In this document: positions 49,156 to 61,694 of the stretch, one piece after another
Numbering within the stretch: the stretch's first letter is position 1
Layout: each line of letters begins with the position of its first letter
NCBI RefSeq assembly: GCF_048771995.1
Contig: NC_133032.1
Span: 25,569,501-25,633,500 of the forward strand
DNA length: 64,000 nt
Direction: 5' to 3'
Source: Taeniopygia guttata
Taxonomy: Eukaryota; Chordata; Aves; Passeriformes; Estrildidae
Position numbers and translations under genes: made by a program
The notes under the pieces: model-generated
What the model saw: only the letters and a program-made list of their open reading frames with translations
Databases searched by the model: none
What the model was told of the DNA's origin: nothing

Positions 49156-52100
49156 TCTTTGTTGCCAGCTGTAAAATCATACAGGATTTGACATCAAAAG
49201 ATCTATGCCTTGCACCACCATGATTTGAGTTGAAGCAAGCCCAGGCAGAGCGTGCATTAAACACAGCCCTTTGCTGCAAGGCTGCCAAAGCCCAGCAAGG
49301 AACATAATCTACCTGTGGATCAATAGTGTGCCCTTCAGGGACACTGATACTCCGAGGCACTCGGGGAATTAGCTGTGTGGTGTGCAAGTGCTCTGCTGCT
49401 AGGGATGCTCTTAGCTTGAAGAGAGCAGGGCCATGCTCCAAAGACTGCAAGAGGTTAATGTCCGGTATGCTGCAGCCTTGTCTGAAATGTCACTTTTGTA
49501 GGCAGCCAAGGGAAGCTTTTGCTTCTTTGCACTGAAACCCGTCAGGGGAGTTGCGAGTGGACTGTGGTCTAAATACAGTGGTGATTGTTTTCTAAGCAAA
49601 TCTTACCTTTTTTTTTGACAAAAGTCTTCCATCCATGCATCAAAGCAATTGCACTTCAAGGGCCTTTATCTCTGTAGATAAGGCTATGTGATACAGGAAT
49701 TAGGAAAGGAATAAAGCTGGAATTAGTGCTAAATCCACAGTAATATTCTGCTGTGAGATACTTTGACCCGCAGTTCTTTTCAAGTTGCACCGTGTGCACT
49801 GCCAGCCCTGTATGTGCTTGTAGTGATACATTAAAGGAGGTTTCAGGCACCTGAAGGTGAAAATCACCTGTTTATTGTTCTCTTGGTAGTATCTACTGTG
49901 AGAGTCAAAACCTGCCCATGTCCCCAGAAAGCAAGCAGAGAATTCAAGGGTGAACATGAAAGAGGAAATAAAAAATCTGCCTAGGGAGACAGGTAATAAA
50001 GACCAAGCTTTGTGCTTTGCCCAAGTGTAAATTCAGGATTATTTTCCCTTCAGATAATTCTCTGTATTTCTCCTTGATTTTTTTTTTTTCCTGTGGGATG
50101 CAGGCAGACTGCTCCAGCACAGGAAATTCTGCTCTTGGGATGGCTTTTGCTGGCATCTGTGGCTTGATCCAATGCTGACCAAAGGCAACACAATGCTCCC
50201 TGTGGACTTCAGCGAGTTTGAGAGCAGAAAGCTCAAGTGCTCCAACAGTGTCTTTATTCTGCCAGTCTCTTCAGAGGGGAGATGCTTAAAGCCACCTTTC
50301 ATCCAAAAAGCCTGAAAGTTTTCAGGCTTTCATGTGCTCAGACTGGGAAGTTTTTTTTCCCTTTTCTGCTGAGAGCTGTGGCCCTTGTTCACAGGCTGAT
50401 CACCTGGCTGGTGCCTGCTCTGTCCGAGCAGGGCACCTTTCTGTAGGGCATAGGGAAGGGCAGAGCCTGCTGCCTGCAGAACGGGCCAGGCATTTCCCAG
50501 CCAGGGCTGTCTCCTGTCCTGAGCAGCACTGCCACTCAACGAGCATGTTGTATTATCTGAGACACAGCTTATAAATGTCATTAGAGGGCCATGGGTGTAA
50601 CAATTATGGCCCAAGGAGCAAGGATAACGATGGCTTCGTGCTGAATGTGGGGCTAATCAGGGACCCTTGGCACCGAGCATATTTTTTAGTTCCTTGTCAT
50701 GGAGGAAGTGGCAGGCAGAGGTGACAGCCTGGCCACAGCCTCTGTTGCAGGGGTTTTTGGGAGCAGGGAAGCCTTCCCCCATCCATCATGCTGCTTTCCA
50801 GTGAGACTGGAGCAGGCAGGGAGAGGGGAAAACATTGGCAGTTTATAAAACAAACAGCTGACCTCTTCAGTCTCCTGGCAGCGCTACTGCAAATCTGATT
50901 GCAGATCATGTTTCAATATATTCAGTAGCAGCCGGGTTTTATTCACACAGAGCCAGCCCCCTTCCTTAATGTGATGACTTTCCTTCCCTACCCAAGGAAA
51001 CACTGTACCCACCCTTCTTCATTTCTACAAATGGTTCAAATTGAGCCCACAAGGATTATTTACTCATCTACGTGCCTTGCTTCATGAAACATTGAAGTCT
51101 GTGAAATGAATCATAGGCAGAGGTGGTTTTGTTTTTTAAATACCATGATTAACCCTTGCTCTTGGCTCTCTTAATATCCACTTGCATTCAGAGTATGCAG
51201 AACTGCTACCCAGACATTGTTGTTACAGAAGGCCTGGATGTGCTTATTATAAATTTATTAAATTGCTGCCGGTATTCCAGATTCCCTTAGAAATGCAAAA
51301 TTCATAGAAATATGAACTTTGTAGTTGAACTTAGGGAGTTGGCAGTTTTAACAGCTGAAGATGTATGGTCTTACTTAGTTGGGCAAGGCACAAATGTTGA
51401 TGTAGTTAGCAGTGCTCCTCCAAAGCCTGGTGATGGGGGCCCTGGTATTCTTTGTCATTTTATTCTGTGCTTTCCATGTGTTCAGGCTGACTTTCTAGTT
51501 ATCTACATACCCAGCTATTTTTCTCAGGTATTCTCCAGCTGTGAAGACAAGTTTACATTAGGCCTTATGGAACACACTGCTCTACTGGAAACAGCTCTTC
51601 CACCTCTATCGAAGACACGTGTTTGCCATAGTAATTTCTTCTGACCTGTTTGTGGAATGTCTACCCTGTTTCATCACCACAAGCCCTGTCTTCTTCAAAG
51701 CCTTCTGCTCCACACAGGGATGCTTCCAGAGGAACAGTGACTGGCAGTGAGGCTGGCCTGGGCTTCTGCCAAGTTGAGCTCAGACTCCGTTCCCAAAGAC
51801 TGTGCTGAGAGTGGCCTTGTTCTGGTCCTATACAAGGATGGCATTTGGTACATAATCCCAGCTCCTACCCTCAGCATGGGCAAAGTGAGAAAATATGGCT
51901 TTGTGGCCCCAGAATGAGGCCACGTCTGGGCAGTGGGAACACACAGCTCTGCAGTGCCCACACGGTGAGCAGCCTCAGTGCAGCCTCCGTGCTTAGGTCT
52001 CTTCACGTGACATGTGGACAGTGGTTTTCTCTCTAGGAAGTGCTCCATTGCAAAGGAAAGTTAGGGTCTAAAAAGGGCCACTAAGACCAGTGAGACACTG

Positions 52101-52405
52101 TAAATGGCCATCAAAACCATCCTGTCCTCTTCTATTGCCTTCAGCATCCAGCAAGCACTGTTCTCCTGTGCAAAGCCACTCCTTCTCTCCTTCCCATCTA
52201 ACTCCAAAGAGGCAATAGTGATGTTCAAAATTTGTGGAAGCAATTAAGGAAAAAGCCCTGGTGTCATGAGGAGCCAGGATTTCAGGACTGGTTTATGGGC
52301 CAGCTGGACAGTGTGGAAAAACAGGCTCAGCCAGAACAGCATGGAAAGGAGGAATATCAAGGAGGTTTGGCCTTTTGCAAAGTACACACCAGGGAACGGT
52401 GCTCT

Positions 52406-52558
52406 GAAACAGTATATAGGTGCTGGGGAATCCACTGAAATATTACGCAAGTGTTGGGAATGCACTGAAACATTATACAGGTGCTGGGGAATCCACTGAA
52501 ATATTATATAGGTGCTGGGGAGAGCACTGAAACATTATACAGGTGCTGGGGAGTGTCT
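52406..52558. repeat. 31-bp minisatellite, five copies
   Basis: Five tandem units of 30-31 bp start at 52406, 52437, 52467, 52498 and 52529. Each begins gaaa-attat and contains ggtgctgggga and cact. Alternate units are more alike (gaaacattatacagg versus gaaatattatatagg), suggesting growth by doubling of a two-unit block. It is non-coding. It probably varies in length between individuals. Confidence 0.9.
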
Positions 52559-53594
52559 GCTGGCACCAGCCCAATTGCAGAAGGTAAATAAAAAAGGGAA
52601 CAGTGTTACCAAAGACACTCTGGGAATGAATCATTGAGCTCTGATTAAGTCTCAGGAATCTCAAGCCAAAAGAATATGAAGAAGGAATGCAGATAGGCTG
52701 CAGGAAATTGAATGTCTCCAAGAATGACCTGTATCATTTTTTCCGTTTGTTAATGATACCTTTGATGTGATTTAGAGCTCAGCTAGCTGGACTATTTAGA
52801 TCCATCCATTTGGATACTGGTAGCAAGAGAGAAGAGTAGCTCACAGAGACAAGGTGTTTATGACCCTGGCAAGGATTTTGGAAGCTGACTATAATGTTTT
52901 TCAACTGCTTAATGTCCTCATTGGCTTTGAAAGGGTTCTGAACCAAATACTGGAGAAGCAAGCATATAGCAGGTGTGCCATTTCACCTTGGCAGTGGTGA
53001 AAGACCACAAATTATTTGGGATAGCATTTACTCAGATGCTTAGGTTTACCACTGTTTTAGAAGGAGAAGAAATAACATGATTCAAAGCCAAAGGTAAAGT
53101 TATAATACTGCTTGGTAAGTAGGAGCATATTTCGGCATCAGTGTTTAAAAGGGATTGGTTCAGAGCAAGAAGAGCCTATTCTGACCTGTCAGGGAGGCAG
53201 TGACAATCAGTACTTACAGATAGAACAGGGAAAAGATAGGTACCTGTCCCACAGGCATGTGTGACCACAGCTGAGATGAAGCTTCTGATACTGCATAACT
53301 TCTGGTAATCTACTTATATGGTAAATAAAAATTAGGCCTTGAAAGTGCAGTAGTGGTTTAATCCCAGCTGGCCAAATATAGCCATGAGTCACTGTGAAGA
53401 AAGTTAACTGTACCTCAGCCAAAATCAGCACGAAATCTTATGCTTCCAGAGGGAAAATAGATAATCTGTACATGTTACTATCCAGAGTCCAGTCTAAGTA
53501 TGGACTTCTGTTTGCAAATGTATTTTGTAAAGAGCAGGAATTAAATAAGTAAGAAAAAAATGTAGAAGCTGATAGAAAAACATAATGGGTATAT

Positions 53595-53745
53595 GCCACT
53601 GGGATTAGCTCAGATGGTCAGAGCGTGATGCTAATAGCACCAGGGTTGTGGGATTGATCCCTGTGTGGGCCATTCACTTAAGAGTTGAACTCAATGATCC
53701 TTGTGGGTCACTTCCAACTCAGAGCATTCTGTGATTCAGTGATTA
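53595..53745 (+). mobile_element. tRNA-Ile-derived SINE with CR1-type tail (TguSINE1-like)
   Basis: The head (53595-53672) follows tRNA-Ile. An A box tagctcagatgg sits at 53606-53617, then agagcgtgatgctaatagcacc with AAT in the anticodon position, a B box ggattgatcc at 53651-53660, and a 3' end tgtgtgggcca. The tail (about 53676-53745) is the conserved 3' end of avian CR1: gttgaactcaatgatcc, gggtcacttccaactcagagcattc, and the terminal octamer-type repeat tgtgattcagtgatt. CR1 machinery therefore probably mobilised it. This head-tail pairing is known from songbird genomes (TguSINE1). Mismatches in the stems and the CR1 tail exclude a functional tRNA gene. Confidence 0.85.
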
Positions 53746-56700
53746 TACTTTTTTTTCTTTATTTCAAATAATGGTAGTTTGGTAGAATAGCTTAATGGAT
53801 GTTTTTCCTTTGGCCGGATGCAGGTCCAAGAGCAAAATGGAATCCACTTAAGTAGGATATGCATATATGTCTTATAGGTCGCATACTGCAGGGAGTGTTT
53901 TAGTAATCCTGACCACAAGTCCCTAGACTCTACTTCTGATAGCTGAGAGTGTCTAATGCACACTGTTCTTGAGGGTAATTACCAGGAAATGCAGAGGGAT
54001 CAATCATACTTGATGCGCTGAGCAATTATATTTATTCCCTGAAAAGTCTTTACATGGGATACAAAGTGTGTGAATTTCATTTTAGCACGGAAATATTGTT
54101 AGGAAAACAACAGCATTAATGAAGGAGAGAGGCACAGTGTAAGGCCATGAAGCTGCTCAGACATTACAGAGATGATTCCTATAAAATAATCCCATTTTAG
54201 ATACATGAACTGAGAAAGAAGCAGGAATTTGCAAGTTGGGTTGGGGTCTTTGGGAAGAACCATTCCTTATGTGCAGACCAAAACTGTACAGGGGTAGATG
54301 TGGTGCTTTGTCAGTGAGGGCTCTGAGATAGGAAAGAGTGAAGAAAGTGAACCCAGATCCAGACAAGGATGCGATGAAGAAGGCTGTGCCTGATTTAAGA
54401 GTGATAAATCACAGGTCCTTTGAGATAAGAGAGAACTGTTTTGTGCTCTGCTGCAGGGTTTTGGATATGCTGGCGGGCTCTTGGAGCTCTTTGCAGACTG
54501 AGCTCCTGGAAATGGTCCATTGTGTTGGCAGAGCTGGGTCGCCTGCTTTGCAGCCAGCTCAGCCGCCAACTGTCAGGTCACTGGAGGTTTCTGCTCCTCT
54601 AAAGCATCTTTCTTGCAGCCAGCACAATGCATGGCTGTGTTTTTCCCACTTGCTTCATTAGCTCTTTGATTAAACTACCTGTGATAGTAAGACCAGAAAA
54701 GGGGATCTGTGTTTTCATTAATAAAGTGGTAACTGGGAGCTGGGCAGAGCATCTGGTGGATGCTGGTGGTGTGGTGCAGCTTGGATCCTCTCAGATGGAC
54801 TCCTGCTACCCACCCTGACTTCTTCCAGCCCTCCCCTGACTTCTGCAGCTGTCCACAGCCTGCCACTGATGCTCCCACCAAATGCTGGAGGGCAGAGGAT
54901 GAGTTCTGCTCTGCTGAAAAGCAAGACCATTAGCGAACTTCCTACAACCACGGGTATCTTAGGAAACAAAGGGCTGCCAGCTCTGGTTTGGACAGCTGGG
55001 ATTTTCTGGCCTGTCCATGTTCTGGGCAGTGATGCAAAAGCCTGTGCTGTCCTCCATGAGTGTTCAGATTCAAAAGAAACCTGGAAGCAGAAATCAAAGC
55101 TGGTAATTGTTTCTGGTTTGTTGGACCAGTGTGATCAGAAAGGCGGTGCTGCCTGGAGCTGGTGCAGGCAGTGGGGTTTTGCCACCACCTTCTCACAGTG
55201 CTCACAGTGCTGCAGGAACCACAATGCCAGCCCCCATGGAATGTGCAGGAGGAGCTAGTACCAGGAGCTGCCTGTTTGAAATCCCAGAATGAGAGATGTG
55301 ATGCAGAAACCAAGTTTTGTTAGACTGAAAGAAGGCCTTATGAGATGGCTGGTCTTTTATGAATCACCTCTGTCTGGAGGGCTGCAGCTCATTTCGAGTA
55401 GTGATATTTAACCAGCAGTTTCTCTTTTTCTTCTTTTCTTTCATTTTTGCCCTTTGAAGTGTCTTCCTGAGATTTGTGATGGGACATCCCTAAAATTCCT
55501 CCTCCCACTCAGCCAGGCCAGACTTTTTGGGGGAGCTTTTTGCTCCTGATGCAAAAGGTTGAGAAAATTCTCAACTCCCATGGTGAGAGATCATAGCAGG
55601 ATGTCTTCAAAACATTCAGGTGCTAGGACTTTAGGGAGGCCCAGAGCCCATATGAGTACTGCTAAGGGGAGAGTCATGTCTGGGGTATAAACCACTGTAA
55701 AACCAGATCACACACACCACATACAGTCAGAGCCTGTGTTTGCTCTTCACTCTGTCAGTGTATTAACATGATCCCACTTGCACCCAAAATGGGAAAGCAG
55801 TTTTAAAAAAGCATTTGGAAAATAAAGCAGGCAAATTATCAGGCTACAGAGAAGAATGTGTCTGGTTTTTTTAAGGTGTATTCACAAGTTAATTCAGGTA
55901 GGAAATTATTCTGACAGGTAGAGAGTAAAGTTTGCTCCCGTAGGCTATTTATGCTTTATGTAGGGCTTAAATGAAGCACAAAAGCTCATGAAAGACAGAA
56001 AATTCTTCTACGTGGAAGACAAGTCTGTGGAGGTGAAATGTGGTTAATCCCACACCACGTTGCCCCCAGTGATTTCGATTACTGCCTGAGAGCAGTGCAG
56101 GGAGCTGGCAGCCCCTGTTAATCCAGCCCATGGCATGCTCAGGGACCAGGGTCAGAAAGCTGATTTCTCCACTACCTCTCTCCACATATAAATAGACTCT
56201 TTAAGCTTTCCCTTGTATGCTTCAGGGTGCCAGGCTCCCAAGGAGGATAAAACACCCCTTGGAAACACACATGGTTGTTTTCAAAACCATGCACTGCTGT
56301 CAGTGGGGTTATGAGCAGCCTGAACTGGGACAGTGCTGGTAGCTGCCAGAGGGTTTTTAATGTGTGGTTTTTCCCCTCAAATGAGTAGTTTTCTGCTTTC
56401 CTATGGTTGAGACATGGATACAAGCTATGCACCTTGCACTTACATTTCAATGTAGAAATGTTATTGCAGTCTGAGGTAATTACCTTGTTGTTCCTTTTAC
56501 TGCATGTAATTACAACAAATTCTATGGGGATAGTTTATAGCAACTCGGTGTGAAAATAAGGTACTTGAAAGCAATGGTTGTGTTAGGTGATGTTTACGCT
56601 TCTTTCGCTCTGAACAGGATTTGAAAAGAAATGTACCCACATCTCCCATATGCTAAGTAGCTTTTCCTAAGAAATTTTCATGGTGAAGACACAGGGCTTT

Positions 56701-58718
56701 GTCCCAACATATTAGGAGTCAGCTCTGCTCCCCTGAAGTCTGATGGGCACCGACCTGAGAGGAGCTGAAAGCTGACCACCCATCCATGAGCTCAGGGGCA
56801 CAGCCTCCTTCCTCATTGTGCTGTGTGTGTGTCTGGGGCCACAGCAGTTCCTACGTTTTAGGCTGGCACGTCCCAGGTAGAATTTATCCCCAGGGGTTTT
56901 CCTGAAGCCAAATTTTCAGAGTGTCTTGAGCAAGAACAACACTGCATCTTCTGTAGCCAACTTAAAATGTGATAACTGAAGACTTTTTCCTTACCACACT
57001 GGGCCAGATCCTTTTTTTCTGCCACTCTGTGTGTACACATTCGATTGCACTGCTTGGCTATGTTTACATCCTTGGCTATGCATGGAGAGTCTAGCTGCCT
57101 TGCCTGATGCTTTGCTGCCATTTCAGTGGGTAGGCTTCCTTTCTTCTTACCTCTGTGCTCTATCTACTCATCCAGATATAAAGAGTTTAGTGGGATTGTT
57201 AGCAGAGGTAATGGAGAGAGTCCTGTTGATTAGAACAGGACCTGAATCAGACCCTTCATTTTTCCTGGCTGTCACATGGGACACATTTATTGTTCCGGCC
57301 TTTTTTCTTCTTTTCGTACATCAGAATTCACCGTGGACATTTTTTCTATCATTATCTAAGAGTTTGTGGAATAAAAAGTTGCATTTTAAAAAGTGCCTGC
57401 CTTGCTGCTATTTATTCCACTCTCTGTTTCCTGATTTCAGCTGTGCCCTCTCGCTCTAGCAGGGTTAGAGAGGTTGAGTTTCCTCAGCACTAAGTAGAGA
57501 GAAAATCTCAAGGTGATCAGGAGCCGTGCATGTAATATTCTTAATTGTTTTGTGCATCATTAAAGTGTTCATGCATTTCATGTACTTCAGGCTCAAAATT
57601 GCCCATTCAGCTCTAACAGGTAATTACAGGAGTGACCAGGCATTCACAGGGCACCCATGTGCTTTTGGAGATGACAGATGGATGTGCCTGCACCCAGTCA
57701 CTGTTTTGGATTTCCTTTCTGGAAGGCTGTGTTACTGTGCAAATGAACTGGAATCCTGCCCTGAGCCTGGCTGCTCTCGAAGGAGAAAGGAGGGGAACAA
57801 AAGCGCGTCCCGTGTGGCCCCAGCACCTCCATGGAGCTGGGGAAGCACCAGAGGCTGCCTGGGCTGTCAGAGGCTGCTCAGTGCTGGGAGGCAGGAGCAG
57901 AGGGGACAGACTTTGTGCTGTGCTCTGGCAGGTTTGGGCACACGGAACGAAGGCGGCTGCGAGCCCTCTGTGCGGCGTGGCTCGGGCTCTCACGGGCCAC
58001 CCAGGCTCCTGACACACGTTCCGTCAGGCACAGCTGCTCTGGGTGGAAGCAGGGCTCCCTGAGGTTCCCAGCTTTCCTGTCCCCAGATTTGGAGCTGACA
58101 TTAGGAGCTTCACTGCTTCCATCACCTCCTGCCCTCCGCATCAGGGCGCAGTCAGCACAGGCAGCATCGTTTTGGCGTGAGGGTGGCGAGCTGAGCACTA
58201 ACACTGGCAGCTCATTGCTGACTGCTCTGGGAAATGCATTACCTGTATTTCCGTATTAATGTAGATTTTGCAGTCCATTTAACAAATTTTTTTAAGTGTC
58301 TTCATTTTAAAGATGTCTATGCCTTTTCTCTAAAAGGTGTTTTATTATAATGGAACAAAATCTTGGTCAAGTGGAACAGATATATTCAAAACACTGTGTC
58401 TAAGGGAATAAACCTCCCTCCCTAGAGAGGAAGATGTGGTTGGCTCCCCTACCTCTTCAGGATCAGATGAGCTGAAATCTTGACCACAAGGTCTTAGGTG
58501 TGACCAAATCCTCTGTATTTGCAGAAGTCAGAAACTTTCAGAGTTTATGAAAAAATATGCCCATACATGGGCATTCACCACACACCCAGATGACATGAGG
58601 ATGTTTTAATTACGTTGCCAAAAAGTGTGCCATGATTTCAGTGGGAATTTGTGCAAGTAAAGATTTGAGTAGTTCACAGTGTGGAGCCCAGCCATTCCCT
58701 GGCTTGCAGGAATGGTGT
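53746..58718 (+). other. TMEFF2: TMEFF2 intron 4, fourth segment
   Basis: No exon or RNA gene is recognised. A CpG-enriched patch lies at about 57790-58170, inside a 178-codon + frame (57526-58062) whose product looks random. The motif gatttcagtgggaatttgtg lies at 58634-58653. The rest is ordinary intron. Confidence 0.8.
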
Positions 58719-59230
58719 AGTCATAGGCACATAGTTCTGGAAGTAGCTTCAACTGATCATCTCATCCATCCTCCTCAATCTGATAGGAACAACTATAGTT
58801 AGACTATCCCTTGCTCAGACCTTGCATGGAGCAGTCTCAGAAGCCACCTCTGAGCACACCGGCTTCGTTTCAGTGCAGCCTGTTCCAGCCCACGGTAATT
58901 ATTAGGGGACAAAAATCTCCTAATATCTAACTTAAATCTCCTTTGCTGTAAATTATGTCAATTATTTCTTGTCTCAGGAATAATGGATGTGGAGAACAAT
59001 GGACTATCCTTCTTTTTATAGCAGCCTTTTTTACATTCCTTTTTGTATCAGACGAGTAGTCGTCTTTCAGTCTTCTCTTTTCCAAAGTAAAAAATTTCCA
59101 TTCCCCTAAGCTCACCACAGAACTGTGTTTTCTAAATCTTGACATCCTTGCAGCTCTCCCTTGGACTCTGCAAAGGTGGCTGTCCCTTCTTAAATGCTCT
59201 GCTGGAGCGTTTCTCTACATGAAACCGGAG
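58719..59230 (-). mobile_element. Old CR1 LINE 3' fragment, antisense to TMEFF2
   Basis: Read on the + strand, the order follows the reverse complement of an avian CR1 3' end. It starts tcataggcacatagttctgg and gatcatctcatccatcct (CR1 terminus at about 58719). It continues with cagcctgttccagcccac (consensus cctgttccagtgcctcacc), ctcctaatatctaacttaaatctcc, and tcttctcttttcca. It ends with catccttgcagctctcccttggactctgc and ggtggctgtcccttctt. The element is therefore on the minus strand and keeps about 500 bp of its 3' region. It is clearly older than recent CR1 copies. The consensus is from memory. Confidence 0.75.
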
Positions 59231-61545
59231 CAGCATCAAGCAGAGTGGGATAAGAATGCCCTATAAATGTGTCAAAATGTTGGGGGAATAAATAGGCATC
59301 AGACTAGCCAAAATATTGATTTGGTTTTTTTTTTAAGCTCAGAATATAACTGGAATTGAAGCTTCTGAATTTTTTCTGCATTAGACATTTTCTCTGCCAG
59401 TTGTCCTGTTTTGACCTTTCCTGTCCCCAGGAGGTTTGTACTAGCAACTTCTATTGTATTATAACAATTTGGTCCTGGTTAATCAATGTGGAGAGCTTTC
59501 GGTCTCTACTCAGCTACATGTCTGTGTTTCCTCCTCTAAATCATTCATGCTTTCTCTGTTTTGGTGTTCAGCCACTCCACTAGTAAAACTTCTGAGAAAA
59601 TTGCTTACCCTCTATATCAAAGGGTAATATCTTGCATGTTTCTGCATCTTGTAGGTCTGAGTTTCCCCTAAGTAATTGTTCTTAGTCTGCCTTGGATTTC
59701 AATTTAAAAAAGCCTTAACCTGATATTTAATCAGCATTGGCAGCAATAGACCATTCATGGGGTTTTATGTCCTGCGGGTAAATAGCTCATTCCCTTCATT
59801 GTTCATTAAAAACAAATACAGTTTGCACTCTTTGTCTCTCCCCTTAAAAAAAAAATATATATAAAAAAATAAAACTTTAGTGTATTGCCCACCAGCAAAT
59901 ATTTCATTATTTATTGTTCAACTGCTGTTTCATACTTGGCATAGAAGATGTGAAAGAGGGTAGGAGTGCTGGAGGAATGATTATTAGTGGTGAGGGGGAG
60001 AAGCAGACCCAAGGCAGCTGTGGCAGTGCCATTTCTCACCCAGTGGTGCTCAGTGCCATTAGCCATGGCAGCAAAGCCTCTCAGCTGGCATGGTGAACCC
60101 TCACACCATGGAGCACGTGGAATGGCTCCTCTGTGGCACTGCACCACGGAGACACCATTTCCTGACTCGTTTCTGCTGGTTTGAAATGAGATCCACAGTC
60201 TGGGGTGCGACCTCTCAAAAGGAGCTCTGTGCTTGATCATCCTCGTCCTATTTAACTGGGGTTTATAGTGTCCACTTGAGTCTACTGGCACAGTGGGTGA
60301 GAAAATAGAGAATTAATCTTCTATCACATTGCCTTCTGTATAGAAATTTCCTAATTAAACATAGCAGAAAATTACTTTAAAAGTAGTGTGTGGGGGGGGA
60401 ACCTTCCTCTATTGTGAGCATGGGCAGTATTAATTGAAAAAATTGTAATTTATTCATGCAAAGCTTCTAACTGCGCCTCGTGTCTGCAGTGATTTTGCTA
60501 ACATGGCACTAGTGTTGCCCCTAACAAGGACGTGTGTTAGGAAAATAGAAGAATCTACTGTAATTACTGTTTTGCTTCTGGTCAGTTTGCTTCAGCTTTT
60601 CTGTTCATATTTATCGGTGTTTGCAAATTTGGGAAAAATCCCTTGATAATTGCCTCTTCTCTAAGATCTTCTCACTGTGACAGTTGTCACACACACTGAG
60701 AATTTTCCATTTTAATATTCCACTCTATTAGCTGCTAAGAGCACAGATAAGATAACAAGAAATGAACGTCCCTTTTTTAAAATTTTTCGTTTTAAAATGA
60801 TAACTTTAAATGTATTACTCTGTTTAGAAAGAAAAATCTGAGTGGATGGCATGATGGGTAATGATATGTAAATGACCATTCATGCATGAAAATCAGGGCC
60901 ACAGTTGAATGTTTTAGGCAATGACTGATATAATCATTATTTTGGATTTTGCATCTGAAGAAGGGGGCGAGTGCAGATATCAAGTGAATTGCATATTTAA
61001 AGAAAACATTAATGTGCATGTAGAATAAAGAATATTTATTACATTTCTGCATTAAGTATTCTAGTGTTATGCTGTTTGAATAAGGTCAGTGTGCTGGGTT
61101 GATGCTTTTTATATTAAGTCTGGCTCTCGCTTTGGCAGATCCTCCCTTTCCCTGTTCATGCAGGACACCATCAGAGTTCCAAGTTTGTAATGTCAACTCT
61201 TTTCATCTCCCTATAATGCATTTACCTACAGAAAGCTGCCTCTTGCTCACATGGGGGAGAGCTCAGGGGAAGCCAGTTGCTCACATTTTTAGAGCAATAT
61301 TTTAAAGTTTACCATGGCTGTGATGCCGTTGTCTCTCTGGGGTTTTGCAGGCACTTTCCACATCAGTGGGATGGTGGGGGAAAGTTGATGCTGCAGTTCT
61401 GCTGGAGCTCTGGGGGTTGTTGCCCAGGAGGTGACAGTATAACTCACGCCTTTGCTTCCCAGCCAGGGCTCTGCAGCTGCTCTGCTTTCAAAGTGCTGCT
61501 CTCAGGAGGAGACCAAAATGAGGAGAGGACAACTTGAGAGGTGTA

Positions 61546-61694
61546 GGCACACGGCGTGTGGGCATTGGGATGGGGCCGGGCTGTGGCACACGGCGTGTGC
61601 GGATTGGGATGGGGCCGGGCTGTGGCACACGGCGTGTGGGGATTGGGATGGGGCCGGGCTGTGGCACACGGCGTGTGGGGATTGGGATGGGGCT
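61546..61694. repeat. 39-bp G-rich minisatellite, about 3.8 copies
   Basis: Units start at 61546, 61585, 61624 and 61663 and read ggcacacggcgtgtggg followed by attgggatggggccgggctgt. They are nearly identical, so the array is young or homogenised. Because 39 is divisible by three, open frames run through it on both strands, but they encode only the repeat (for example GIGMGPGCGTRRV) and are not genes. Copies 1 and 3 contain four closely spaced G-runs of three or more, fitting a G-quadruplex motif on the + strand. Confidence 0.93.

Larger units (their letters stand above)
36206..53594 (+). other. TMEFF2: TMEFF2 intron 4, third segment
   Basis: This is mostly unremarkable intronic sequence. 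I note a possible SINE tail at 49100-49155, a 31-bp minisatellite at 52406-52558, a short duplication (ttggtgtagtaac twice, 44769-44797), and two unrecognised ORFs that merit checking (minus strand 44021-44308, plus strand 47036-47323). A GC-richer patch lies at 50340-50570. No TMEFF2 exon 5 is visible. Confidence 0.8.

Noticed and set aside
53595..53672. Functional tRNA-Ile gene
   Set aside because: The head is diverged from tRNA-Ile and is fused to a CR1 tail, so it is a SINE head.
57526..58062. 178-codon + strand ORF
   Set aside because: The longest intronic ORF runs into a CpG-rich patch. It has no recognisable domain, and shadow ORFs of similar length exist in other frames.
58927..59145. 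Minus-strand 72-codon ORF
   Set aside because: It falls within the antisense CR1 3' region and is explained by that element.
61546..61694. CRISPR-like array
   Set aside because: The units are directly tandem with no unique spacers, and the context is a vertebrate intron. The same applies to 52406-52558.
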